A stretch of DNA of 46,846 bases from positions 1 through 46,846 of the IMG/VR virus record IMGVR_UViG_3300045999_003312; one strand, written 5' to 3'. Positions within the stretch are counted from its first letter, which is position 1, and every line of letters starts with the position of its first letter. This document shows positions 29,205-38,529 of this stretch, in pieces. A program made the position numbers and the translations under genes. The notes beneath the pieces are model-generated. The model saw nothing but the letters and a program-made list of their open reading frames with translations, did not search any database and had not been told where the DNA came from. The DNA comes from a virus.

Positions 29205-32200
29205 ATGGCTGAACTTCAGAGAACATTTCTTGCCGGTAGGATGAATAAAGATCTCGACGAGAGATTAGTACCGGATGGTGAATACCGTGATGCGGTTAAC
29301 ATTACTATTGATACATCTGAGGGTTCCAATATAGGTGCCGTTCAGAATGCTCTTGGTAATACGTTAATAGGCGGCATATCTACTATTTTAGCTAAATATG
29401 GCATAACTATTAATGACGAATCTGCCGTAACTATAGGTGCGTTAGCTGTTGAGGCTGAGAATCTTTTATATTGGTTTGTAAAGGCTGATGACTTTGAGGG
29501 TATATTTGAGTACAATCAAGTTACTAACACTTCGTTGTTAGTATTAGGCAGCACTGATAATCAACTTGGATTTAATAAAAATTACCTTATTACTGGTGTG
29601 AATTATGTTACAGATGGTAATGGAGGTGGGCTTCTTATTTGGAATGATAACCTGAATCCACCTAGAAAAATTAACGTCAATAGATGTAAGACGTATAGCG
29701 TAGATGATCCTAGGATTAATGATGATATCAACTTAATTGTTGCACCTCCTCTTAATTCTCCATTTATATCATTAAGCACTGTATCTACTCCAAATTTGGA
29801 GCCTAATAACATTGAGGATAAGTTTGTTTACTTCAGCTATCGATATAAGTATATAGACAATGAGTACTCATCAATATCTCCATTTTCTGCGGTATCATTT
29901 GATCCTAAAACTTTACAGATAGACACAGAGACCGGTGATAATAAAGGAATGCTTAACAAGTTTAATCAGGTTGAAGTAACATTTGAGACTGGAAATGAAT
30001 TTGTAACAGAGATTCAGTTATTGGTATGGGAGTCAAGAACGTTAAATGTAAAAATAGTTGAGACCCTAAACAAAGAAGAGATAGGTATATTAGACAACTC
30101 TACCTACAGCTTTAGGTTTATGAATAATAAAACCTATGCAGCTCTTCCGTCTGATCAGGTGACTAGATTGTTCGATAATGTGCCATTAAAGGCACTAGCT
30201 CAAGATATTATAGGTAGTCGATTGATTATGGGTAACTATACTCAGTTTAGGGATCTTCTCACGGATATCAACTACACAGTTGATTATGCATTTGACACAG
30301 TCACGTCTGAACCTAAACAAACATGGAGAAGCGATCGCGACTATGAGATTGGTATTGCGTATTTGGATGACTATGGTCGAATGACTACTGTACTTACAAC
30401 TACAACAGACAACACAAGTAATAACTTATCCAACTCAGTATACATACCACCAGCCAATTCAAGTACAGCCAATTCATTGGTTGTTAATATAAAAAACCAA
30501 GCCCCTGAGTGGGCAACCGGGTATCGATTCTTTGTAAAGCAATCTAAGACTGAGTATTACAATATCTTCCCGGTAACTTATTTAGCTTCTGGATCTTACA
30601 GATATTTTTTAATTAATGAATCAGACAGAGATAAGATTAAGGTAAATGGGTATATTATATTTAAGTCTTCTGGATCTGGACCTACAAATTCAAACAAACA
30701 ATTTAAAGTACTTGAACTCGAGCAGAAGGCTGCGAATGCTATAAATAGTGGTTCATTAGAAGGTTTATATTTTAAAATAAAGGCTGATGCATCTGATACA
30801 TTTATTAGTGCATCTAGTCAAGTTGTATTTAATACTCTTGGATCTGGGCGTGGTCCAAAAATACCTGGATTTGGATCTAGTACAGTTGATCCTGTAACAA
30901 ATAGACTTACTTTTGCAAGTATCTCTAGTACAATGGCTTACTATAATTTTAGTGGTGATAATACCATTCAAAATACTGGCCCAACAATTAATATTGGAAA
31001 TATAAACTGTCAGACAGATGCTAGGCTTACTGTATTAATAACGCCTGGAAATAAATACAAAACAACATTTAATCTCGATCAGTCATCATATAGCGCAGAG
31101 TTCAACATTACTACAACTCCTACCGTAGTAACAGTTGGAACTGGGCAAAATGTTATCTTATATTTTCAATCAGGAACTTATACAGCAGGTGATAGATTTG
31201 TATTTAATATTAGAGGTCAAGGCAATAGATCTGGTACACCATCAGCTAGAAACAATAACAACTATGGACTTCCTACATCTATAAATTCATTTGGTATAAA
31301 TGAATATGGAGGTGTAGCTTTATTAAGGGAACCAACTGGTAGCGTTATATATCCAGGAGCTCAAATAGTAATAGATATTGAATATGACTGTGCTCCGGGA
31401 GATGGATATAGAGCTCAAACTAATTCATTTACATCTTCTAATTACTATACTAATTTAGAAGAATGGTTTTATGAGTCAGGTGCTTATTCAAGCTTTGTTC
31501 AATGGAAAGATGAAAACTCGACTAATAATATTGGATCTAGGGGTGTTACATTTAGAAATGGTGTATCATATTCAAATTCAGGATCTCCTCTATCTAATAC
31601 GATAAGTCAAGTTCCTAATGCTATATCAGGATCAAGTCTATACATGTGTATACAGGGTTTTGGAAATGGCTCACTTATAGGTACTCAAAAGAATGAAATA
31701 AAAGTTTCTTTAAAAGTAACACAAACACCATTTAACAATAAATTATCAGCCGAAACAGTACCAGCTAACGACGACGTAGACATCTACTACGAAATGAGTA
31801 GAACGTATCCGATAGTCGGTGGTAATCACATGGCTTTGTGGAACTATAATAAATGCGTAGCAAGTGGAAGTAATGTTTTCTTGGTTCAAGATGACAAGAC
31901 TCAGCCTCATTACTTTAAGGATGGTCAGCAAGTATACGTTACAGCAGCTAACATACCTGCTGCATTCTACACGATAACTAGCGTACCTAGTAGATACTCT
32001 ATAGAAATAAACTACACAACATCAACAGCAATAATCCCTGGCGGTGTTTCTGATAACAATATCGATAAAAACCAATCAGGAGCATTCAATCAGGCTGTTA
32101 TTAAATTAAACAATACCAACAATAAGAACTCAGACTATAACGCTTACTGCTATGGAAATGGTGTTGAGTCTAACCGAATATTAGATGGATTCAATGAGCC

Positions 32201-33122
32201 ATGGCTGAAGTACAGCCTGCGCGCTAGTGGGGTTATTGAGGATTATGAGCAGCAGATAAAAGACACGTCGGTTACATATAGCGGTCTATATCGTTGGGAT
32301 TCGTCGATAAATAGATTGAATGAGTTCAACTTATCACTAGCCAACTTCAAGAACTTGGATAAGAACTTCGGTACAGTCCAAAAGCTTTACGCTAGAACAA
32401 CTGACCTAGTGGTATTACATCAAGATAAAATTACGTCAGTTCTGTATGGTAAAAACTTATTGGTTGATGCCGTTGGCGGTGGATCAGTGGCATCTGTACC
32501 TGAGGTGCTTGGAACACAGATTGCCCTACCATATGAGTTTGGTATATCGTCAAACCCAGAGAGCTTTGCTGTTTGGAGTGACCGGATGTACTTCTCTGAT
32601 GCTAAGAGAGGCGTCGTGCTTCAAATGCAAGGTGATCAAGTGATGCAGATATCTCGAATGGGTATGTCTGACTACTTTAGAGATCTAATGGCAAGCACGC
32701 CAAATACAGCGAAATTAGGAGCATACGATCCATACAACCACAACTATGTAATTGCATCTACAGACAGAAGAAATGTTCCATGCGACATACAAATAAATCC
32801 ATCTGCAGATAGTTTCCCATACAATACAGCAGGTGGACTTGAGTACCTTTTTGCATTATCAGGTACAACAAGCTGGTCAATTACATTAGTTAATAATGGA
32901 TTTGGCACCAACTGGATTGAACTCCCTCCTTACTGTCAGTCAGGTGTTGGCGCTCAAGACATATATGCAAGAATTCAAAATAACACCACGCTAGCGCAAA
33001 GAAGTGTCATCATTAGAGTTGCATACTGCAGCACATATGTAGACTACACACTTACGCAAGGACGTGGCCCAAGAACAGATTTTAATATTATAACATTAGG
33101 TAAAGATGAGTTTAAAAACTAA
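29205..33122 (+). CDS. Large tail nozzle/tubular protein
   Basis: A 1305-residue protein. The N-terminus FLAGRMNKDLDERLVPDGEY, RDAVNITIDTSEGSNIGAVQ is a well-known start of tail tubular/nozzle-type proteins in podoviruses. Beta-propeller-like repeats follow (LGSTDNQLGFNKNYLITGVN, FVYFSYRYKYIDNEYSSISP), a middle Ser/Asn/Gly-rich region (~480-850), and a C-terminal propeller part (RLNEFNLSLANFKNLDKNFG, VWSDRMYFSDAKRGVVLQMQ). The last ~90 residues (ATSWSITLVNNGF-like, RSVIIRVAYCSTYVDYTLTQ) resemble a BACON-type beta-sandwich, common in Bacteroidota proteins. It should form the distal tail tube. Confidence 0.8.
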   Translation: MAELQRTFLAGRMNKDLDERLVPDGEYRDAVNITIDTSEGSNIGAVQNALGNTLIGGISTILAKYGITINDESAVTIGALAVEAENLLYWFVKADDFEGIFEYNQVTNTSLLVLGSTDNQLGFNKNYLITGVNYVTDGNGGGLLIWNDNLNPPRKINVNRCKTYSVDDPRINDDINLIVAPPLNSPFISLSTVSTPNLEPNNIEDKFVYFSYRYKYIDNEYSSISPFSAVSFDPKTLQIDTETGDNKGMLNKFNQVEVTFETGNEFVTEIQLLVWESRTLNVKIVETLNKEEIGILDNSTYSFRFMNNKTYAALPSDQVTRLFDNVPLKALAQDIIGSRLIMGNYTQFRDLLTDINYTVDYAFDTVTSEPKQTWRSDRDYEIGIAYLDDYGRMTTVLTTTTDNTSNNLSNSVYIPPANSSTANSLVVNIKNQAPEWATGYRFFVKQSKTEYYNIFPVTYLASGSYRYFLINESDRDKIKVNGYIIFKSSGSGPTNSNKQFKVLELEQKAANAINSGSLEGLYFKIKADASDTFISASSQVVFNTLGSGRGPKIPGFGSSTVDPVTNRLTFASISSTMAYYNFSGDNTIQNTGPTINIGNINCQTDARLTVLITPGNKYKTTFNLDQSSYSAEFNITTTPTVVTVGTGQNVILYFQSGTYTAGDRFVFNIRGQGNRSGTPSARNNNNYGLPTSINSFGINEYGGVALLREPTGSVIYPGAQIVIDIEYDCAPGDGYRAQTNSFTSSNYYTNLEEWFYESGAYSSFVQWKDENSTNNIGSRGVTFRNGVSYSNSGSPLSNTISQVPNAISGSSLYMCIQGFGNGSLIGTQKNEIKVSLKVTQTPFNNKLSAETVPANDDVDIYYEMSRTYPIVGGNHMALWNYNKCVASGSNVFLVQDDKTQPHYFKDGQQVYVTAANIPAAFYTITSVPSRYSIEINYTTSTAIIPGGVSDNNIDKNQSGAFNQAVIKLNNTNNKNSDYNAYCYGNGVESNRILDGFNEPWLKYSLRASGVIEDYEQQIKDTSVTYSGLYRWDSSINRLNEFNLSLANFKNLDKNFGTVQKLYARTTDLVVLHQDKITSVLYGKNLLVDAVGGGSVASVPEVLGTQIALPYEFGISSNPESFAVWSDRMYFSDAKRGVVLQMQGDQVMQISRMGMSDYFRDLMASTPNTAKLGAYDPYNHNYVIASTDRRNVPCDIQINPSADSFPYNTAGGLEYLFALSGTTSWSITLVNNGFGTNWIELPPYCQSGVGAQDIYARIQNNTTLAQRSVIIRVAYCSTYVDYTLTQGRGPRTDFNIITLGKDEFKN

Positions 33123-35748
33123 GCAGGCATTCAGCTACACAGGTAGCTCAACATACACAATTGACAATGTGGTATTAAGTAGCAGCGCAATAGCTCTATT
33201 TGATACGGCTACTGGAGTTGGTGGCGTTGACTACGTTCCATATGATGGATCAACTGTAACTGTGGTCGCTGGTGATGTTTTGTCTGACTACCGTCAGCTC
33301 GCTCCTACGTTAAATAATAAGCTATATTACTTAGTATCAGACACTGCATACACAGCAGCTGACAAGACGACTATACTTAGCTTAGCTACCGAAATACCGG
33401 TCGTTTATTCGGCAGGTGTGTTTACAGGTACATTCACATTCTTAAATCCAAACAACTATGAGTATGTGTACTTGTTGTGGGATTACGAGGATAAAATGGA
33501 CACTGTTGCATCTTACAAAGGTGTGACCGATAGCCGAGCAATTGACATGAATTATGGTACTGATATTGGGCGATCTGGTATTAGTTTTAATACTGTTGAT
33601 CCTGATCAGCCAACTAGATATCAGATTGAATGGAACGGAGAGATTGTTGCTGACACCAAATATGTTGGTTTAAATTCAGCTGCAAATTATATAAAATTAG
33701 AGGCTGCTGGTATTCCTGCAGAAGACATTGGGCTTGTGGCTCCATATGATGGTCTTGTTGATAATGGCACTGGCATTATTGAATTTTATAAAAATTTACC
33801 TGAAGGTGAAGCAAGTTTGATTGTATCTTCAGCAGCTGCTAGTTCTACATGGATAGTAAATAAGATTGATCCATATTTAACTGAGTTTTATATTGATGAG
33901 ACTGCAGGTACAATAGCAAATGTATGTTCTCAGTCACCTACATATGAATTATGGCATAACGGTGTTGATTTACTTCCTAATGTTGGAGATCAAATATTTA
34001 TAGATCCTGCAGGATCTGATGTTTATGTTGGTGATGAGTATTTACATTTAATGGATTCTCCTATTGTAGCATCAGCAACAGAATATATAACCATAAGCTC
34101 AACAGGTCAAGTTTTATCAAAGGAAAGTTGTACTTGTTCAGAATTTGCTGTGCCTTTTATTATTGCAAACCCAATAACAGCCACCACAAATACATCTGAA
34201 AGCGTAACTATAGAAGTTATCAATAACCCAACTTCATGGAATTTACTTGCGAGCACGTTGCCTAACCAAGCAACTTTTTCAAACGGAACTATATACTTTG
34301 AGAACTGCCCTGCAGGTGTTTACTCAATAACAATAAGAGCTAATAACTGCCTTGGTGCAAGCTCATCTGCTGTTATATCAGTAACGGTTTCAGATCCAGG
34401 TAATATGAAGCCATTCTTAATTGACATTGAGCAATTTAAAGAATCAGGATCAGACGCTTGTTTAGTTATTCCAACATTTACTTTGATGTACTTTGATGGT
34501 GATGGGTATATACCAAACCTAGTTGATACTGTATTCTACGACTCAGAAGGTAGACGTCCATTCATGGGAGGTAAGAAGTGGTATCAGATCAACGACTCTG
34601 ACTACAGCATACAGATTGATCAAGAGGGTACAATAATTGGTAAGTCTACATGCCCAGGCACAACTACAACTACAACTACAACTAGTACTACTACACTTCC
34701 ATCAGGCACATATTTTAAAGGCGTATCTTGTGTAGATAACGTGACGGCTGTTGTGTTAAGAAATTCATTAGGAACAGGCATAACAACTGGACTAATAGTT
34801 AAGACAACGGATGGGAACTGTTGGAGAGTAGCTGCATCAGCGACAGCTTCATTCCCATACTACAATGTGATTACTCCTATCGTTACATACGCTGACTGCA
34901 CTGCATGTACTGGAACTACAACTACCACAACTACTAGTACAACCACGACATCAACGCCTGTAACCGGTTTTGATTTTGATGTGACTAGTTTTATTTCAGA
35001 CAGATTAGCATGCACATCAACACCATCTTATGTGACATACTACCATACAGGCACTCTAGCAGTAAACAGTTTTGTTTACACTGATGCAGGTGCCACCACA
35101 TTATTTGATGGTGCATTCTTGTGGTATTTAGTTCGAAAGTCAGGCGTAACTTATGCTTGTCTAATTGCTGATACAGGTCAAATATTAAAGCTATCAGCTT
35201 GCTCAGGTGTTACAACTACTACAACAACGACAACCATACCAACGTTTTACTACAATGGTACCAAGTGTGTGGGTGGAGCTGCTGTGCTAATGAGATACCG
35301 TGGCTTTGAGGCATTATCATTGCCTAACTATGTCAAAGACAGTAACGGTGATTGCATTACAATTACAGCCACTGCATCTCCTGGTGTTCAGAATGGTGAC
35401 ATATACTACACTTACGGAAGTTGCTCTGAGTGTGCTGCCACTACAACGACCACAACCACAACAACTACGTCAACGACTACAACTACAACGACCACAACAA
35501 CCACGACAACTATAGCTCCATTAACAATGCTTACGTTGTCTTACTCTTCTTCACAATCAACAGTTTGCACTGTTCTTGATATTGATAATTATTATGTAAA
35601 TGGTGCCATTGGTGTTCCTGGAAACTCTATCTTTACAGACATACTAGGCGTTAGTTTAGCTCCTAGTGGTTGGTACTTGAATTTAATTATTAATGTCGCA
35701 TACGAATGGAATGGTTCAAATTGGACCGGTGCGACTAAAGCTTGTTAA
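33106..35748 (+). CDS. Modular fibre/adhesin with poly-threonine linkers
   Basis: An 880-residue protein overlapping the tail gene by 17 bases. An N-terminal virion-binding part (~1-260) is followed by repeated small Cys-containing domains. Type A (YxxG.L...D.++.D..G..., ending in Gly-Gln/Thr-ϕ and a Cys) occurs about four times; type B (FxGxxCV...GxCxxIxAxA, ending CTAC or CSEC) occurs twice. Between them lie four Thr-rich linkers of 8-24 residues coded by ACN triplets. Such beads-on-a-string architecture suits a receptor-binding fibre. Threonine tracts are likely O-glycosylated or stiff linkers; the next gene is a putative glycosyltransferase. Confidence 0.76.
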   Translation: MSLKTKQAFSYTGSSTYTIDNVVLSSSAIALFDTATGVGGVDYVPYDGSTVTVVAGDVLSDYRQLAPTLNNKLYYLVSDTAYTAADKTTILSLATEIPVVYSAGVFTGTFTFLNPNNYEYVYLLWDYEDKMDTVASYKGVTDSRAIDMNYGTDIGRSGISFNTVDPDQPTRYQIEWNGEIVADTKYVGLNSAANYIKLEAAGIPAEDIGLVAPYDGLVDNGTGIIEFYKNLPEGEASLIVSSAAASSTWIVNKIDPYLTEFYIDETAGTIANVCSQSPTYELWHNGVDLLPNVGDQIFIDPAGSDVYVGDEYLHLMDSPIVASATEYITISSTGQVLSKESCTCSEFAVPFIIANPITATTNTSESVTIEVINNPTSWNLLASTLPNQATFSNGTIYFENCPAGVYSITIRANNCLGASSSAVISVTVSDPGNMKPFLIDIEQFKESGSDACLVIPTFTLMYFDGDGYIPNLVDTVFYDSEGRRPFMGGKKWYQINDSDYSIQIDQEGTIIGKSTCPGTTTTTTTTSTTTLPSGTYFKGVSCVDNVTAVVLRNSLGTGITTGLIVKTTDGNCWRVAASATASFPYYNVITPIVTYADCTACTGTTTTTTTSTTTTSTPVTGFDFDVTSFISDRLACTSTPSYVTYYHTGTLAVNSFVYTDAGATTLFDGAFLWYLVRKSGVTYACLIADTGQILKLSACSGVTTTTTTTTIPTFYYNGTKCVGGAAVLMRYRGFEALSLPNYVKDSNGDCITITATASPGVQNGDIYYTYGSCSECAATTTTTTTTTTSTTTTTTTTTTTTTIAPLTMLTLSYSSSQSTVCTVLDIDNYYVNGAIGVPGNSIFTDILGVSLAPSGWYLNLIINVAYEWNGSNWTGATKAC
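34660..35511 (+). repeat. Four (ACN)n poly-threonine microsatellites
   Basis: Thr-coding ACA/ACT/ACC/ACG tracts lie at 34660-34695, 34915-34956, 35212-35235 and 35440-35511, each between folded domains of the fibre. A few AGT/TCA Ser codons interrupt them. The tracts are long enough for slippage or recombination, which would change linker length or domain number without breaking the frame. Confidence 0.85.
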
Positions 35749-36665
35749 TGAAGACACTTAGAATGTTGTCAGCGCAACCTGCGCTTGACTACTATGCATG
35801 GCAGATAGAGGTATGTATACATAACTTTGCATCTCTTGGTTATAATAATATAGATATTGTAGCCGGGTATCAAGATGAGATACCAGAGTCGTGGAACAAA
35901 TTATATCAGACATACTCTGATATAGCTAGGTTCTTTTTCTACAAGGATACAATGGGTGAATGCAATTACCCACCTGCCATTCAAGCTCACTTATTGCAAA
36001 AGCATTTCAAGAAGCATCCTGATCTAAAAAATGATGCGTTCTTTTTTCATGACGCTGACTTTGTTTTCACTAAGTATATGGACTTCACTCCATATCTTCA
36101 GGACGACATATGGTACTTCTCAGACACTATCTCATACATAGGCTATGACTATATCATGAGTAAGGGAGAAGAGGTTTTAAATGCGATGTGTAATCAGGTT
36201 GGTATATCACGTAAGTTGGTTGAGTTCAACAAAAATAATAGTGGAGGAGCTCAGAAGCTAATGAAGAATCTGACATCACACTACTGGAAAAAAGTTGAGC
36301 AGGATAGCAAGGATCTGTATAATATATTGACTAATCTTCAACACGTTAGAAAGGAAGGCGATCCGAACGGCATACAGGCATGGACGGCAAGCATGTGGGC
36401 CGAGCTGTGGAACGCTTGGTTTTTCGGCCATCATGTTGAGGTGCCTAAAGACTTTGACTTTGCTTGGGCTACTTGCCCGTCTAATAGATGGGATGAGCTA
36501 CATTTCTTTCATAACGCTGGTGTCATAAATGCAACACAAGGAATGTTCCACAAGGCGTCGTATATGAACAATCTACCATTTGAAACAGACCTTCAGTTAG
36601 ACCCAAACAGATGCTCATATAAGTACTATGAGATGATCAAAAGCATGAAAAGCTGCTTGGTCTAA
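35748..36665 (+). CDS. Putative glycosyltransferase
   Basis: A 305-residue soluble protein from ATG 35748, one base into the fibre gene's stop. An N-terminal Rossmann-like part (EVCIHNFASLGYNNIDIVAG) is followed by FFFHDADFVF with Asp102-Ala-Asp104, a DxD-type sugar-nucleotide/metal site, then DDIWYFSDTISYIGYDYIMS, a SGGAQKLMKNLTSHYW segment and a late FHNAGV. This order matches GT-A glycosyltransferases, with some resemblance in layout to peptidyl O-glycosyltransferases. Encoded right behind the poly-Thr fibre, it could glycosylate that fibre. The family call is mine by motif; donor and acceptor are unknown. Confidence 0.6.
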   Translation: MKTLRMLSAQPALDYYAWQIEVCIHNFASLGYNNIDIVAGYQDEIPESWNKLYQTYSDIARFFFYKDTMGECNYPPAIQAHLLQKHFKKHPDLKNDAFFFHDADFVFTKYMDFTPYLQDDIWYFSDTISYIGYDYIMSKGEEVLNAMCNQVGISRKLVEFNKNNSGGAQKLMKNLTSHYWKKVEQDSKDLYNILTNLQHVRKEGDPNGIQAWTASMWAELWNAWFFGHHVEVPKDFDFAWATCPSNRWDELHFFHNAGVINATQGMFHKASYMNNLPFETDLQLDPNRCSYKYYEMIKSMKSCLV

Positions 36666-36671
36666 AATTCG

Positions 36672-36679
36672 TAACTTTG
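36672..36679 (+). promoter_or_regulatory. TAACTTTG promoter box
   Basis: TAACTTTG in the 18-base gap after the glycosyltransferase gene, exactly 4 bases before ATG 36684, the same geometry as at 5974, 15287 and 37425. Confidence 0.5.
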
Positions 36680-36683
36680 TTAT

Positions 36684-37427
36684 ATGATTATAGATACGCT
36701 TACATTCTCCAATAAGGCTGAGGGATGGACCTCTAGGTGGACCTATCGCCCCGAGTGGATGATTGGTCTTAACAGCACATTCTATTCATTCAAAGAAGGT
36801 AGTCTGTATCAGCATGATACAAATACCAATAGAACGCAATTTTATAATGAGCCTATTATTGACTTAGAAGGTTTTTCTATATCTACAGTATTCAACCAAG
36901 AACCAACAACAATTAAAATGTTCAAGACATTAGCTCTTGACTGCACATTTGGATTAGATACTATTGGAGCCACTGATCTGGATCAGATTCAGATGAGTAA
37001 AAGCAATTACATTAATAAAGAAGGAGAGTTTTTCTCATATATGAGAAGACCTGCTAATCAAATTAATTTACAATTACTTTCATCGCAAGGAATAGGCACT
37101 GTATCTTCTGCAGTAGGTACAACTATTACAATGAACTCTTCATTTACGAATATAAGTCAAGGAGATTCAATATATGAATTCGCTGGATCAACGCCAATTT
37201 TAGTTGGCATCGTTCAGTCTATATCTGGAAATAATATAACAGTTAACACTGTGTTTAGTAGCCCTTCGCCTGGAGATTATTTAATATGCGTAAAACAATC
37301 ATCAGTAGAATCTTATGGAGCTAGAGGATATTTTATGGATGTTACATTATCATTGAGCGGATATGATGCTATACCTGAAGTTGAGCTATTCGCTATCAAG
37401 GCATCAATATTCAAAAGTTTTCCTTAA
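36684..37427 (+). CDS. Conserved structural protein of the tail block
   Basis: A 247-residue protein. The motif NKAEGWTSRWTYRPEWMIGL, NSTFYSFKEGSLYQHDTNTN, then RTQFYNEP is one I recall from structural proteins of Bacteroidota podoviruses. A central beta-barrel-like insertion (VSSAVGTTITMNSSFTNISQ, IVQSISGNNITVNTVFSSPS) and an end DVTLSLSGYDAIPEVELFAI complete it. It should be a virion tail or stabilisation protein. Starts 4 bases after a promoter box. Confidence 0.74.
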   Translation: MIIDTLTFSNKAEGWTSRWTYRPEWMIGLNSTFYSFKEGSLYQHDTNTNRTQFYNEPIIDLEGFSISTVFNQEPTTIKMFKTLALDCTFGLDTIGATDLDQIQMSKSNYINKEGEFFSYMRRPANQINLQLLSSQGIGTVSSAVGTTITMNSSFTNISQGDSIYEFAGSTPILVGIVQSISGNNITVNTVFSSPSPGDYLICVKQSSVESYGARGYFMDVTLSLSGYDAIPEVELFAIKASIFKSFP

Positions 37428-37432
37428 ATTTG
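37425..37432 (+). promoter_or_regulatory. TAAATTTG promoter box
   Basis: TAAATTTG overlaps the stop codon of the preceding gene and ends 4 bases before ATG 37437. Confidence 0.48.
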
Positions 37433-37436
37433 TTAC

Positions 37437-37841
37437 ATGGAAGTTAGGTATCTTGATGACCGTGACTACGATGTTTTGGCGTCATGGTGGAAAGATTGGA
37501 GATGGACTCCGCCACCAAAAGATATGCTACCTCAGGACGGCCGTGGAGGTCTGATGATTACAAAAGAAGGCGTCGATATTTGCGCTGGATTTATATACTT
37601 CACCAACTCCTCTACAGCATGGGTTGAGTTTATTATATCTAACTTTCAATACAAAAACAAAGACCGAAAGGACGCTATTCTACTTTTGATTAACGCACTA
37701 TCGGAGGTTGCCAAGGAGAATGGATGCAAGTATGTATACACCTCACTTAAAAACCAAAGCTTAATAAACTACTATGCAGAGTGTGGATTCGAAAAGGGAT
37801 CCGATAACTGCACTGAAATGATAAAGATATGGCAGCAGTAA
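37437..37841 (+). CDS. GNAT-family N-acetyltransferase-like protein
   Basis: A 134-residue protein. It starts MEVRYLDDRDYDVLASWWKD, as many GNAT proteins do, then has a beta-rich middle (GVDICAGFIYFTNSSTAWVE, FIISN), an acceptor helix (KDRKDAILLLINALSEVAKE) and the typical end GCKYVYTSLKNQSLINYYAE, CGFEKG. The classic Q/R-x-x-G-x-G/A acetyl-CoA loop is not clear (FQYKNKDRKDA in its place), so activity may differ. Similar small GNATs occur in tail regions of Bacteroidota phages. It overlaps the next gene by 13 bases. Confidence 0.7.
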   Translation: MEVRYLDDRDYDVLASWWKDWRWTPPPKDMLPQDGRGGLMITKEGVDICAGFIYFTNSSTAWVEFIISNFQYKNKDRKDAILLLINALSEVAKENGCKYVYTSLKNQSLINYYAECGFEKGSDNCTEMIKIWQQ

Positions 37842-38518
37842 CATCAACATTAGTGGCATTAGGAGGCGTTGGACTCAGTGCCGCACAAGCCATCAAGGCA
37901 AATAAAGACATGAAGCAGGCTGCGTCAGCGTCTGACCTAGCTAAACAGCAACTCAAACAAATTAAAGAGACCAATCCGTTTAAAGCGGTTCAGACTCCTA
38001 TGCTTGGATTTGAATTAGCACAACAGCAGCAATCACAAAGAGAAGCTCAATTAGTAGGAGCGCTTGAAGGCGCAGGTGCTGAAGGAATTATTGGTGGTAT
38101 TGGTCAAGTAGCTCAAGCAGGTAATGAGCAAGATTTGCAATTGGCAGCTCAAGCCAATCAAGCTCAGTTTGGTAGAGATATGGCTCAAGCAGAAGCACAG
38201 CAAGGAATTGAAGCTCGCAAAGCTGAAAGAGACTTTACTGCTGGTATAGGTGAAATTCAAGAGCAAAATATGCGAAGAGCAGAAGCAACTGCTAATAGAA
38301 ATGCTGCTATTGAAGGTGCGCTTAGTTCTCTAGGAACTGCTGCACTTGGTATTGACAAGATGATTGATCTTTACAGAACTCCAAAAAATAAATCAGCAGA
38401 AGTTCAAAAAGCATTTAATAGCTTTCAAGATGCTCAATCAAAAATACCAGCTGGTGCGCTAACAAAGCAACAAAGCCAAGATCTAGGATATAATATTTTA
38501 ATGGGTGATTGGAATTAA
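37829..38518 (+). CDS. Internal virion protein (gp14-like)
   Basis: A 229-residue Ala/Gln-rich helical protein. An N-terminal Gly/Ala hydrophobic stretch (MAAVTSTLVALGGVGLSAAQ) is followed by KANKDMKQAASASDLAKQQL and repeated Q/A/E helices (FELAQQQQSQREAQLVGALE, then EAQQGIEARKAERDFTAGIG). This composition and size match podovirus internal core/ejection proteins such as T7 gp14, which enter the host envelope at infection. It lies directly before two more candidate internal proteins. By-eye assignment; sequence identity to T7 gp14 is not claimed. Confidence 0.65.
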   Translation: MAAVTSTLVALGGVGLSAAQAIKANKDMKQAASASDLAKQQLKQIKETNPFKAVQTPMLGFELAQQQQSQREAQLVGALEGAGAEGIIGGIGQVAQAGNEQDLQLAAQANQAQFGRDMAQAEAQQGIEARKAERDFTAGIGEIQEQNMRRAEATANRNAAIEGALSSLGTAALGIDKMIDLYRTPKNKSAEVQKAFNSFQDAQSKIPAGALTKQQSQDLGYNILMGDWN

Positions 38519-38529
38519 ACTAGTATAAA

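Noticed and set aside
34660-35511. CRISPR array or tandem-repeat locus
   Set aside because: The repeats are ACN codons in frame within a long gene, with no unit-spacer pattern.
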